Of a stretch of 64,000 nucleotides of DNA, positions 1 to 7,920 are shown piece after piece. This DNA is from CAYSYM01 sp964435115. GTDB lineage: Bacteria; Chloroflexota; UBA6077; CF-72. The notes below the pieces were generated by a model. The model saw only the letters and a program-made list of their open reading frames with translations, had not been told where the DNA came from and searched no databases. Both the position numbers and the translations under genes were made by a program. Location of the stretch: assembly GCA_964435115.1 (NCBI GenBank), contig CAYSYM010000007.1, positions 28,223 through 92,222 of the forward strand, in the 5' to 3' direction. How positions within the stretch are numbered: position 1 is the first letter of the stretch; each line of letters opens with the position of its first letter.

Positions 1-815
1 TCGGCGATGCTCAGCGCGCACCAGCGGTCCTCGCCCTGGCATGGGAAGACGCCGTGCGGCACGGCCGAGGCGTGGCGGTTGCCTTGCCGGTGGGCCGTGC
101 GTCCGTTGGCGAAGAGGTCGAGAAAGGGCGGCGCCAGGAACTGCAGCCCCGCCTCGTACTGCGACAGGTCGACATAAGCTCCCCTGCCGGTGCGTGCCCG
201 ACGCGCCAGCGCTACCAGGACCGCGATCGTCCCGTAGCCGACCGCGATGTAGTCGATGTACGGCCCATACAGCAGGCCCGGCGGCTGGTCCGGGAAGCCC
301 AGCAGGTGGGTGAACCCGCTCAGGGAGGTGAGGTGGCTGCCGAAGCCAGGGTGCCGGGCGTGCGGGCCAGTTTGGCCCTGGTTGCAGGTACTCAGCATGA
401 CCAGTCGCGAATTGCGGGCCGCCAGCACGTCGTACCCGAGGCCGAGCCGTGCCATCGTGCCGGGGGTGAAGTTCTCGATCACCACGTCGGCCAGGGCCAC
501 GAGCTGGCCCGCCAGCTCGACTCCCCGAGGATGCTTGAGATTGAGCGTGACGCTGCGTTTGCCGTCGTTGAAGAAGGCGAAGATTCCGGCGCGCTCGACG
601 CCTGGGAGGTTGTCCTTGAACGGCGGGTAGTGGGTGCGGAAGCCATCCATTCGGGTGCGCGACTCGACCCGGATGACCTCGGCGCCGTAGTTGGCGAGGT
701 GCTTGCCGACGACCGGCCCGGCCGCGAACCCGCCGAACTCGACGACGCGCACACCGGCCAGGGCGCCGCCGCCGGCTGCGGGGGTGGGGAGGTCCCGTGC
801 GAGGACGGCGGTCAC
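1..815 (-). CDS. CaiB/BaiF (class III) CoA-transferase, partial
   Basis: Last visible gene of the minus-strand aromatic-acid operon; its 3' end lies beyond the left edge, about 271 residues are visible. The start is GTG at 815, overlapping the previous gene's TGA by four bases (GTGA), so it is probably translationally coupled. The N-terminus LAGVRVVEFGGFAAGP and the later VVIENFTPGTMARLGLGYD are typical of family III CoA-transferases. VDLS in GAYVDLSQYE is where the family's catalytic aspartate lies. These enzymes move CoA between carboxylic acids, and pairs of adjacent family III genes often form heteromers. Substrate is unknown; the UbiD neighbours suggest an aromatic acid. Confidence 0.9.
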   Translation of the reverse strand, partial: MTAVLARDLPTPAAGGGALAGVRVVEFGGFAAGPVVGKHLANYGAEVIRVESRTRMDGFRTHYPPFKDNLPGVERAGIFAFFNDGKRSVTLNLKHPRGVELAGQLVALADVVIENFTPGTMARLGLGYDVLAARNSRLVMLSTCNQGQTGPHARHPGFGSHLTSLSGFTHLLGFPDQPPGLLYGPYIDYIAVGYGTIAVLVALARRARTGRGAYVDLSQYEAGLQFLAPPFLDLFANGRTAHRQGNRHASAVPHGVFPCQGEDRWCALSIA

Positions 816-2143
816 ACGACCCCGGCCCCCCGCAGCGCCACGAGCTCCTCGGCCGCGAGCCCCAGCTCGCCGCAGTAGATCTCGGCGTTGTGCTCGCCCA
901 CGCGCGGCGCACGGCGCCGAATCGGCAGCCGCTCGCCGTCGAACAGGGCGAAGCTGCCCGGCACGGTGAGCGTGCCGTCCTGCCACGGCGCCTCCACCGC
1001 CTGCCAGAACCCGCGTGCGCCGAGCTGCTCGTCGTGCCAGATATCCTCGACGGTGGCGACCGGATAGCCGAGCATGTTGCGGCTCACCACGCCCTGGAAG
1101 AACTCCGCCTTGGTGAGGCTCCGCAGGAAGGGCTCGATCGCCGCTTCAAGCTCGCGGACCGTGTCCGGCGCGACGGTCGCCACGTCGAAACGGTCCCAGT
1201 CCACTCGTTTCAGGCTGGCTGGCGCCCCTCCGCGCTCCTCCATCCAGGCGACCAGCGCCTTCCCCGTGTCCCGACCGGCCGGGCCGCCGTACAACGCAAA
1301 GGTCACGTACCCGTCGCGGCACGGCCAGATGTTGCGGAACTGCGCACCGTTGACGCTGCGGCCCGTGAGGTACTGGCCGGAGCGGCCCTGTTCCTCGCCG
1401 AGGAGGTCCCAGAAGACGGGCGCGTGCGAGATAGCGGCGATCATGCTCGCCTGCGCGGAGACGTCGACGTGCTGCCCGAGGCCCGTCGAGTCGCGGGCCA
1501 GGATCGCCATGAGGGTGCCCATGGCTCCGCTCATCCCGGCCCAACTAGGCGACTGCGGGACCGTGTTACGCACGGGTGTGCCGAGCGGGTCGCCCGCCAG
1601 CCACAGGCTGCCGCTCGCGGCGGTGATCTCCAGGTCCGAGGCAGGGCAGGTGGCAAGGGGGCCGTCGAGCCCGAAGGGGGTGATCGACGTCACGATGAGA
1701 CGTGGGTTGGCCTCGGACAGCGCGCCAAAGCCCAGACCGAGCCGTTCCAGGTAGCCCGGCTGGAACGTCTCGACCACGACGTCCGCCCGCGCTGCGAGTC
1801 GCCGGAACAGGTCCTGGCCGGTCGACGATTCCAGGTTGCAGGTGATCCCGCGCTTGTTCAGGTTGCCCGCCAGCCAGGTCAGGCTCCGATCCAGCGCCGG
1901 GCGGTCCGCGGCGAACGGAGGGAGACGCCGGGACGGATCGCCGTGCGGGGGTTCGACCTTCAGGACGTCGGCGCCGAGGTCGGCGAGGATCCGGCCGCTC
2001 AGGAAGCCCGAGTCGTCGGCGAGATCCAGGACGCGTACCGCGTGGAGCGGAAGGCCGGCCCACTCGGCGGCCGCCCCCCCATCCCCGGCCAGCCGGCCGT
2101 TGGCTCGGGCCGATCCCTGGCGGCTGTCTCGGCTGCGGCGCAT
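812..2143 (-). CDS. CaiB/BaiF (class III) CoA-transferase
   Basis: 443 residues from ATG 2143. Family III CoA-transferase features in order: LHAVRVLDLADDSGFLSGR near the N-terminus, ADLGADVLKVEPPHGDPSRR, NLNKRGITCNL, VVVETFQPGYLERLGLGF and GQHVDVSAQASM, whose Asp sits at the family's acyl-CoA-anhydride position. It activates a carboxylic acid by CoA transfer in the cytosol. It follows a UbiD gene by 42 nt and overlaps the next CoA-transferase by 4 nt. The two CoA-transferases differ clearly in sequence, so they are more likely subunits of one enzyme, or a pair with different substrates, than a recent duplication. Confidence 0.92.
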   Translation of the reverse strand: MRRSRDSRQGSARANGRLAGDGGAAAEWAGLPLHAVRVLDLADDSGFLSGRILADLGADVLKVEPPHGDPSRRLPPFAADRPALDRSLTWLAGNLNKRGITCNLESSTGQDLFRRLAARADVVVETFQPGYLERLGLGFGALSEANPRLIVTSITPFGLDGPLATCPASDLEITAASGSLWLAGDPLGTPVRNTVPQSPSWAGMSGAMGTLMAILARDSTGLGQHVDVSAQASMIAAISHAPVFWDLLGEEQGRSGQYLTGRSVNGAQFRNIWPCRDGYVTFALYGGPAGRDTGKALVAWMEERGGAPASLKRVDWDRFDVATVAPDTVRELEAAIEPFLRSLTKAEFFQGVVSRNMLGYPVATVEDIWHDEQLGARGFWQAVEAPWQDGTLTVPGSFALFDGERLPIRRRAPRVGEHNAEIYCGELGLAAEELVALRGAGVV

Positions 2144-2185
2144 GGGTGGTGGACGGCCCGCTTCAGGCGCCCCGGCGCGATGGGC

Positions 2186-3790
2186 CTAGCGCCCCGTCCG
2201 GGCCAGGACTTCGACCCAGCCCTTCATCGCGGACCTCCCCCGAGTGATCTGCTGGTCGCTGAACCAGGTGCGGAGGTCGATCCGATCGACCGGGTAGACC
2301 GGTCGGTGGAAGTCCTGCTCATAGCCGAAGGGGAGCGTGGCGTCGATCCCCATGCCGCCCTCGAAGCGCGTGTTCGAGGCGGTCCACTCCCGGTCGCCGG
2401 CGGTCATCCGCTCCTGGGGTTGGAACGTCTGGCCGATCCCCCCAGGGATCGGGTTCAGGATGTCCGTGTGGGGGTTCACGCGCGTGGTCAGGGCCCACAT
2501 GATGTCGTCCATGCTGTAGATGTCGACGTCCGTGTCGACCGCGATCGCCACCCGCATGCCCTGGCTGCAGGCCAGGATGGCGGCCAGGAAGTTCCGCTGC
2601 CAGCCCTCCTCGATCCTGTTGCGCTTCTTGACCTGGATGATGCAGCCGCCCCAGTCGGTCATGCAGTAGGGGATGTTGACGTCCTGGACGATGCCCGGCT
2701 GGAGGCGCTCGCACAGCTCGAAGATGGCGGCTTCGCGCACGGTCGTGTCGATGTTGTTGTCGTCGGCCATGTGCACCCCGAGCGGGTAGATGATGGGCTT
2801 GCTCTCGCGCCGGCGCATGGTGATGGCGGTGACATGGAAGGTGGGGGCCTTGTACGCCTTGCCCATGTAGCCGGCCCACTCTGGGTGGAAGACGAACTTC
2901 CCCTGCTTGCCGGCTGCCTCGGCCTCCGCCGTCTCGTAGCGCTTGTCGCGCGGGTAGAGGTGGCCCTCCAGGACGTACTCGGAGTCGGCCACCGCGTAGG
3001 CGTCGACGGTGCGCGCCTTCACGATCCGGACCGGCGAGCCCTGGACGGCACCGGCGGCCCCCAGCTCGTCGGCGCCACGCGGCAGCACCACGTAGTCGAA
3101 CCCACCGCCGGCGATCAGCGTGCAGGCGGGTGGCAGTCCGAAGCAGAGCGTGAGGGGGATCGGCTTCTCATCCCCGTAGTGCTCGGTGATGATCTGCCAC
3201 ATGTGGGCGCCGGGTGCCGATTGGAAGGTGCCCACATTCCCCCAGCGGAAGTTCATCCGGTTGTAGCCAATGTGGCTGCCGCCCTTGAAGTACTCGCCGA
3301 CCACGACGCTGTTGCCGCTGCCGATCGTCAGCTCGCTCTCGAGGGCCGTGTGCCGGATGGCCATGATGTACCTGTTGACGTCGAGGTCGTCGGCGATGAC
3401 CTCCTCCTGGCACGGCGCCTCCTCCTGGGGGATCTCCACCGGCTTGATCGGGTGGGTGAGCGCGTGGGCGAGCGTCCGGGTGCGGTCGGTGGCGTTCTGC
3501 CAGCCGAACATCCGCTCGATCACGCTGTAGTTGGCGAAGAGGTTGGTGATCGCGCGCGCGTGCGGGTACCCCTTCACGTTGTTGAACAGGATGGGATAGC
3601 TGCCGTCGAGCGACTTCTGGATGCCCGTCAATTCGAGATCGCCACTCACCGCGACGTCCGTCTCGAGCAGCAGCCCTTCGGACCGCAGCCAGTCGAGTGT
3701 CGAACGCAGCGAGGTGATATCGCGCAGGGTCGCGTCCGCGCCGTTCCTGGTCGCGGCCTGGGCCGACGTGTCCTTGACCTCGATTGCCAT
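2186..3790 (-). CDS. UbiD family decarboxylase
   Basis: 534 residues, ATG 3790. UbiD family enzymes use prenylated FMN to (de)carboxylate aromatic or alpha,beta-unsaturated acids. Visible family signatures are LRSTLDWLRSEGLLLE, the NYSVIERMFG segment, YNRMNFRWG in the metal/prFMN region, the ADSEYVLEGHLYP block holding the family's conserved glutamates, and VAIAVDTDVDIYSMDDIMW near the C-terminus. It lies 179 nt downstream of the other UbiD gene, and an internal promoter/operator-like site occupies that gap. No UbiX-like prFMN maker is visible in this window. Only the family is certain; the substrate is inferred to be an aromatic carboxylate. Confidence 0.92.
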   Translation of the reverse strand: MAIEVKDTSAQAATRNGADATLRDITSLRSTLDWLRSEGLLLETDVAVSGDLELTGIQKSLDGSYPILFNNVKGYPHARAITNLFANYSVIERMFGWQNATDRTRTLAHALTHPIKPVEIPQEEAPCQEEVIADDLDVNRYIMAIRHTALESELTIGSGNSVVVGEYFKGGSHIGYNRMNFRWGNVGTFQSAPGAHMWQIITEHYGDEKPIPLTLCFGLPPACTLIAGGGFDYVVLPRGADELGAAGAVQGSPVRIVKARTVDAYAVADSEYVLEGHLYPRDKRYETAEAEAAGKQGKFVFHPEWAGYMGKAYKAPTFHVTAITMRRRESKPIIYPLGVHMADDNNIDTTVREAAIFELCERLQPGIVQDVNIPYCMTDWGGCIIQVKKRNRIEEGWQRNFLAAILACSQGMRVAIAVDTDVDIYSMDDIMWALTTRVNPHTDILNPIPGGIGQTFQPQERMTAGDREWTASNTRFEGGMGIDATLPFGYEQDFHRPVYPVDRIDLRTWFSDQQITRGRSAMKGWVEVLARTGR

Positions 3791-3883
3791 CTCTCACCCT
3801 CCGTATGGGACGCACACGTGTGGAGGAGCTCCGACTGCGCTACCCGCCTGCCCCGGCAGGGCTGACACCCCCTTCGGCCTGGC

Positions 3884-3900
3884 GGTAGGAATATCATACC
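3884..3900 (-). promoter_or_regulatory. 17-bp dyad, operator-like site 1 with extended -10
   Basis: Read on the minus strand this is GGTATGATATTCCTACC, an imperfect dyad (6 of 8 positions pair around a central A). It contains TATGAT preceded by TGG, an extended -10 element pointing at the downstream UbiD gene (start 3790). A 14/17 identical copy lies at 11178-11194 beside the main operon promoter. Inferred: an internal promoter under the same regulator as the operon. Confidence 0.5.
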
Positions 3901-3969
3901 AACTCACGGACATTGTGCCGCTGACGGCCGGCCCTTTCAGGCGCACGGCCACGCTCCGCCCGGCGCGCG

Positions 3970-5520
3970 TCACCGGAGGAGCCACCCCCAGCGCTCGCGT
4001 GTGACCCGCTTCTCCTCCGGCGTGGGGCCGATCGCGGGTGGGAAGCGGTCGCGCCATTCCCAGGGCCGCGTAGCGTCGATGATCAGCCGACTGTTGAACC
4101 CCTTCTTGTCCGGCTCGATGGCCGGATCCAGGGGTCCGCTCCAGGCGCGGTGGATGATGTCCAGGCTACGTTCCGGGTCGGAGCGGGTGCAGACGGCCCA
4201 CAGCACCTCGTTGACGTCGGTGATGTCAATGTCCTCGTCGACGACGACCGTGATGCGACCGAGGTAGGCACCGGCGCGGGTCTGGCTGGCGATGTGGCCG
4301 GCCTGGCGCGCGTGGCCCGGGTAGCGCTGCCTGATCGCCACCACGTTGAAGAGGCGGCAGCCGCCGACGGTGTGGCACCAGGCGCCGACGACGTCCGGGA
4401 TGCCGGCCAGCCGCAGTTCGCGGCGGAGGTTGGCGCTGCGCAGGTACTGGCGGAAGCGGTGCGCCTCGTACGGCGGCTTCTCGGGCGGGACGCCGAGGAT
4501 GATCGGATCGCGGCGGTGGTAGAGCGCCTTCACTTCGAGCACCGGCTCGTCGCGCGACGCCGACGCGTAGTAGCCGGTCCACTCGCCGAACGGCCCCTCC
4601 AGCCGCTTCTCGTCCGGGTGGAGGAAGCCTTCGAGCGCGATCTCCGCGTAGGCCGGGATGGGGAGGCCCGTGTGGGCACCGCGCAGGCATTCCAGGGGGC
4701 GCCCGCGCATCCCGCCGACCCAGGCCAGTTCGTCGACGCCGGGCGCCATCTCGAGGCAACTGGCGATGAAGAGGAGCGGGTCCATACCAGGCACCACGAT
4801 GACCGGCATCGGCGCTCCCCGCTCGAAGCACTTGTCGCGGTGGATGCGCCCGTGCTTGCCCGGCGAGATGTACAGGCCGGTGTGGTTGCGGTCGTGGATC
4901 ATGACTCGGTAGGTGCCCATGTTCACCCACTCCGAGTCGGGGTCCCGGGTGATCACGCCGACGCCGGTTCCCAGGTAGCGTCCGCCATCCTGTGGGTGCC
5001 AGTGGGGGGTCGGGAACTTCCAGAGGTCGACGTCCTCGCCCTCGAACACGTGCTCCGCGACCGGCCCGTCCTCCACGATCGTCGGCGCGATCGGCTGCAC
5101 CGTGTCCATCCGCCGCTCCCACTCGTCCATCAGCTCGAAGGCGCCGATCGTGGACGGGAGGCCCAGGCTCACCGCCACGCGGCTGCGTTCGCCCTGGGCA
5201 TTGAGGAGCACACGGTAGCCGGCGGCGTAGCCGGGGACCTTGTCGACCAGCACCGCCGGGGCGCCGTCCGTGTGGACGAGCATCTCGGCAATCCGCCCGA
5301 TGTTCTCCTGCCAGTCCACGCCCTCCAGCACCTGCAGCTCCCCGAGCGCGTCGACCATCTGCAGCCAATCCCGCAGGTCCTGGTGGGGCAGGCCGGTCGC
5401 CCTGAGCTGGTCGGCCAGCCGTGCCCGATCCGCCTCTGGTGCAGTCTGCCCGTCCAGCGAGCCGACCCGCACGCCGCCCGGGACGCCGTAGCCCGCGGGC
5501 GCCGCGGCGGGCCCCATCAT
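3970..5520 (-). CDS. UbiD family decarboxylase, second paralogue
   Basis: 516 residues. The start is ATG 5520, overlapping the bicupin stop as ATGA; the frame stays open upstream to 5589, but that extension covers the previous gene. UbiD hallmarks are LRDWLQMVDALGELQVLEG, WKFPTPHWHPQDGGRYLGTG, GTYRVMIHDRNHTGLYI, the AYAEIALEGFLHPDEKR block carrying the family glutamates, EGPFGEWTGYYA, and VVVDEDIDITDVNEVLWAV. Closest in pattern to canonical UbiD-like phenolic acid decarboxylases; it is a distant paralogue of the gene at 2186-3790. Needs prFMN and a divalent metal, both by family knowledge. Cytosolic. Confidence 0.93.
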   Translation of the reverse strand: MMGPAAAPAGYGVPGGVRVGSLDGQTAPEADRARLADQLRATGLPHQDLRDWLQMVDALGELQVLEGVDWQENIGRIAEMLVHTDGAPAVLVDKVPGYAAGYRVLLNAQGERSRVAVSLGLPSTIGAFELMDEWERRMDTVQPIAPTIVEDGPVAEHVFEGEDVDLWKFPTPHWHPQDGGRYLGTGVGVITRDPDSEWVNMGTYRVMIHDRNHTGLYISPGKHGRIHRDKCFERGAPMPVIVVPGMDPLLFIASCLEMAPGVDELAWVGGMRGRPLECLRGAHTGLPIPAYAEIALEGFLHPDEKRLEGPFGEWTGYYASASRDEPVLEVKALYHRRDPIILGVPPEKPPYEAHRFRQYLRSANLRRELRLAGIPDVVGAWCHTVGGCRLFNVVAIRQRYPGHARQAGHIASQTRAGAYLGRITVVVDEDIDITDVNEVLWAVCTRSDPERSLDIIHRAWSGPLDPAIEPDKKGFNSRLIIDATRPWEWRDRFPPAIGPTPEEKRVTRERWGWLLR

Positions 5521-6581
5521 GGCTGGGCCCCCAGGCCGGCTGGCTCCCGTCCGGTCGCGTGGGCCTGGCCGTCGTGGGACGCCTCCCACTCAGGCGCCAG
5601 TTCCAGGTGGCGCACGGCGTCGTACCCGAGGAGCTGGTACAGGCGGTTCTGGGCGCTCACCAGCAGCGCCGGGCGGTCACCGGTGGCGAAGTGCTGGTGG
5701 ACGGTGTTAGGCGAGACGTAGACCAGGTCGTCTTTCCGCCACTCGTGCTGCCCCGGCTCCCGTGCCACGCGTGCGTAGTAGCGGTCGTCGATCTCTGCCT
5801 CCACCTGCCATTCGAGGGTGTAGCCGGCGCCCTCGGCCACGAAGAACACCTCGTCGGCCATGTGCCAGTGTCGGGCGCTGTGGCTGCCGCCGGCGATCTC
5901 CTGGAGCCACACGTCGACGCTGTTCAAGCGCACGTCCATGGTGCGGTTGGCCAGCCACTTGATCTTGCCGTCTGGCGTGACCCGCCAGGGCTCGCCGCGG
6001 CCGTCGACGACCTTCCGCTTCGTGTCGGAGCCGGGAGTCCACAGCACCGACCAGTCCTGACGTGGGCCGAAGCGCTCCTCCTCGCCGTCCGGGATCGTCA
6101 AGCCGCGTCCTTGCTGCGTCAGGCCCAGGAAGAGCCAGGTCGCCTTCGCCTTCATCACCAGGGCCAGGGCTGGCTCCGTGGGGCTGGCGTTGAAGTGCTG
6201 GTGGCGGCAGTCGGTGTGCACCACCACCAGGTCGCCCTGCTGCCAGTCGTACCGCTGGCCATCGTGAATCTCGTAGCCGTGTCCCTGCAGGATGTAGAAG
6301 GCGGCCTCGTTCTGGTGGCCGTGCCCCCCGTTCGAGCCGCCGGGGGCGATCTCGACGAAGTGGCATAGGAGCGACTGGGTCAGGAAGGGCTCGTCACCCG
6401 GCGCCAGGAGGTACTTGGCGCGCGAGGCGGTCGAGGGGTCCTCGTGCCCGGGCGTCTTCTCGTCGCGCCACGGGCGCTCGGCGGCGTGGACCACGTGCGG
6501 CGCCTGGGCGCGTGCCTGGCGGAGCGCCTTCAGGTTGTACTTGGCGCCCTGAAGGCCGCGAACGAAAACACGATCAGCCAT
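5517..6581 (-). CDS. Bicupin dioxygenase, gentisate/hydroxynaphthoate 1,2-dioxygenase-like
   Basis: 354 residues from ATG 6581, preceded by GGAGGG and overlapping the ATPase gene's end by 8 nt. Two cupin barrels are visible. The first has GHGHQNEAAFYILQG and later CRHQHFN; the second has RHWHMADEVFFVAEG and NTVHQHF. Both keep the HxH...E...H set of an iron site, whereas many gentisate dioxygenases keep metal ligands mainly in one cupin. The family opens hydroxylated aromatic rings using Fe(II) and O2. Sitting between an importer and two UbiD genes, it may cleave the ring made by decarboxylation. An alternative is a regulatory or isomerase bicupin; the family call is firm, the substrate is not. 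Confidence 0.82.
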   Translation of the reverse strand: MADRVFVRGLQGAKYNLKALRQARAQAPHVVHAAERPWRDEKTPGHEDPSTASRAKYLLAPGDEPFLTQSLLCHFVEIAPGGSNGGHGHQNEAAFYILQGHGYEIHDGQRYDWQQGDLVVVHTDCRHQHFNASPTEPALALVMKAKATWLFLGLTQQGRGLTIPDGEEERFGPRQDWSVLWTPGSDTKRKVVDGRGEPWRVTPDGKIKWLANRTMDVRLNSVDVWLQEIAGGSHSARHWHMADEVFFVAEGAGYTLEWQVEAEIDDRYYARVAREPGQHEWRKDDLVYVSPNTVHQHFATGDRPALLVSAQNRLYQLLGYDAVRHLELAPEWEASHDGQAHATGREPAGLGAQP

Positions 6582-7836
6582 GGAAGCCCTCCGCTGCAGG
6601 ATCTGGTTCGAGCGGGCGCTCGACGCGCCGGGTGCCCGCGAGGCGAGGCGAGGGTGCCGCGGCCGGGCTCGTCTCGCGCTCGGACTCGTCGCCGAGGGAG
6701 TCGGACGTGGCGACGCCGTGGGTGTCGGTGATGACGGTGCACAGCTCGGCCGGTAGCTCCACGAAGATGGCGTCGCCGCCGCGCAGAGGGGCCGTCGGGT
6801 GCTCGCGACAGAACAGCAGCGCTTCGCCCACCCGGACGCGGCAGTCCAGGTACTCGCCCATGAACAGCCGCTGCTGGACGACCCCGGGCAGCACGTTCGC
6901 CGCCGCCGGCGGCGGCGAACGGTGCAGGCGGACGTTCTCGGGCCGGATCGACAGCGTGACCCGCTCGCCCGCGGCGACGCCTTCCGGGCAGGTCGCCTTG
7001 AGGCGCCCCGCAGGCGTGTCGAGCTCCATGCTTCCGAACTCGTTCCCGCCCAGGGCCGTGCCCTCCAGGAAGTTGGCACTGCCCACGAAGTCCGCGGCGA
7101 AGCGGCTCGTGGGCCGCTGGTAGATCTCGCGCGGCGTCCCCTCCTGCACGATCCTGCCATTCGACATCACCGCGATGCGGTTCGACATCGACAGCGCCTC
7201 GACCTGGTCGTGGGTCACGTACAGCGTGGTGATGCCGAGCCGGCGCTGGAGGTCCCGCAGCTCGCGGCGCATCTGGTCGCGCAGCTTGGCGTCCAGGTTC
7301 GAGAGCGGCTCGTCCAGCAGGAGCACCCGCGGGCGGCGCACCAGCGCGCGGGCGAGCGCCAGGCGCTGCTGCTGGCCGCCGGAGAGCTGCGTGGCCATGC
7401 GCCCTTCGAACCCGCCGAGCTGCACGGTGGCCAGGGCCTCTTCCACGCGCCGTGTGATCTCCGGAGTTGAGAGACCGCTGCCGGTGACGCGCAGAGGGAA
7501 GGCGACGTTCTCGAAGACCGTCATGTGGGGCCAGATCGCGTAGCTCTGGAACACCATCCCGATGTTCCGCTTGTGCGGCGGCACGAACGTGCTCGGCTGG
7601 TGAGACGAGACCACCTGGCCGTCGACGACGACGCGGCCGGCGTCGGTGCGCTCGAGGCCGGCGACGCACCGCAGCGTGGTGGTCTTGCCGCAGCCCGAGG
7701 GGCCGAGCAGGGTGTAGAACTGCCCGGGCTCAGCCGCGAAGCTGACGCCGGCGACCGCGCGCACGCGGTCGCGCCGGTCCGGGTAGGTCTTGACCAGGTC
7801 CTCGACCGCCAGTGGCCGTCCGTCTGAGCTCACCAT
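6574..7836 (-). CDS. ABC transporter ATP-binding protein, Fe3+/polyamine class
   Basis: 420 residues from ATG 7836. A TTG at 7875 would extend it through an inverted repeat and is less likely. Walker A is GPSGCGKTT, the signature is LSGGQQQRLALARALVRRP, Walker B is LLLDEPLSNLD, and the switch histidine is in VTHDQVEALSMS. A C-terminal TOBE-type domain follows (GERVTLSIRPENVRLH). It energises the permease encoded just upstream. The C-terminus ends inside the bicupin start region. Importer class is by sequence pattern; cargo may be an aromatic acid rather than iron given the operon. Confidence 0.9.
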   Translation of the reverse strand: MVSSDGRPLAVEDLVKTYPDRRDRVRAVAGVSFAAEPGQFYTLLGPSGCGKTTTLRCVAGLERTDAGRVVVDGQVVSSHQPSTFVPPHKRNIGMVFQSYAIWPHMTVFENVAFPLRVTGSGLSTPEITRRVEEALATVQLGGFEGRMATQLSGGQQQRLALARALVRRPRVLLLDEPLSNLDAKLRDQMRRELRDLQRRLGITTLYVTHDQVEALSMSNRIAVMSNGRIVQEGTPREIYQRPTSRFAADFVGSANFLEGTALGGNEFGSMELDTPAGRLKATCPEGVAAGERVTLSIRPENVRLHRSPPPAAANVLPGVVQQRLFMGEYLDCRVRVGEALLFCREHPTAPLRGGDAIFVELPAELCTVITDTHGVATSDSLGDESERETSPAAAPSPRLAGTRRVERPLEPDPAAEGFHG

Positions 7837-7847
7837 GGGCGATTGGC

Positions 7848-7874
7848 TGGAGAACACACGAAGCGTGTTCTCCA
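7848..7874 (-). repeat. Perfect 10-bp inverted repeat between permease and ATPase genes
   Basis: TGGAGAACAC at 7848-7857 pairs perfectly with GTGTTCTCCA at 7865-7874 across a 7-nt loop. It lies in the 84-nt gap after the permease stop and 12 nt before the preferred ATPase start. There is no T-run, so it looks more like an intercistronic stabiliser or an operator than a terminator. Confidence 0.6.
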
Positions 7875-7920
7875 ACCGACTCCCGTAAGACGATGTAGTC
7901 CGCGCGTCACCCGTCGTCCC

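Noticed and set aside
797..3865. Open frame of about 1,000 codons on the plus strand, antisense to the CoA-transferase and UbiD genes
   Set aside because: Arg/Asp/Val/Ala-rich composition is typical of GC-rich antisense frames. The opposite strand encodes clear enzyme families with motifs. The same applies to 12514-14460, 14502-16577 and 51919-54288 (all minus).
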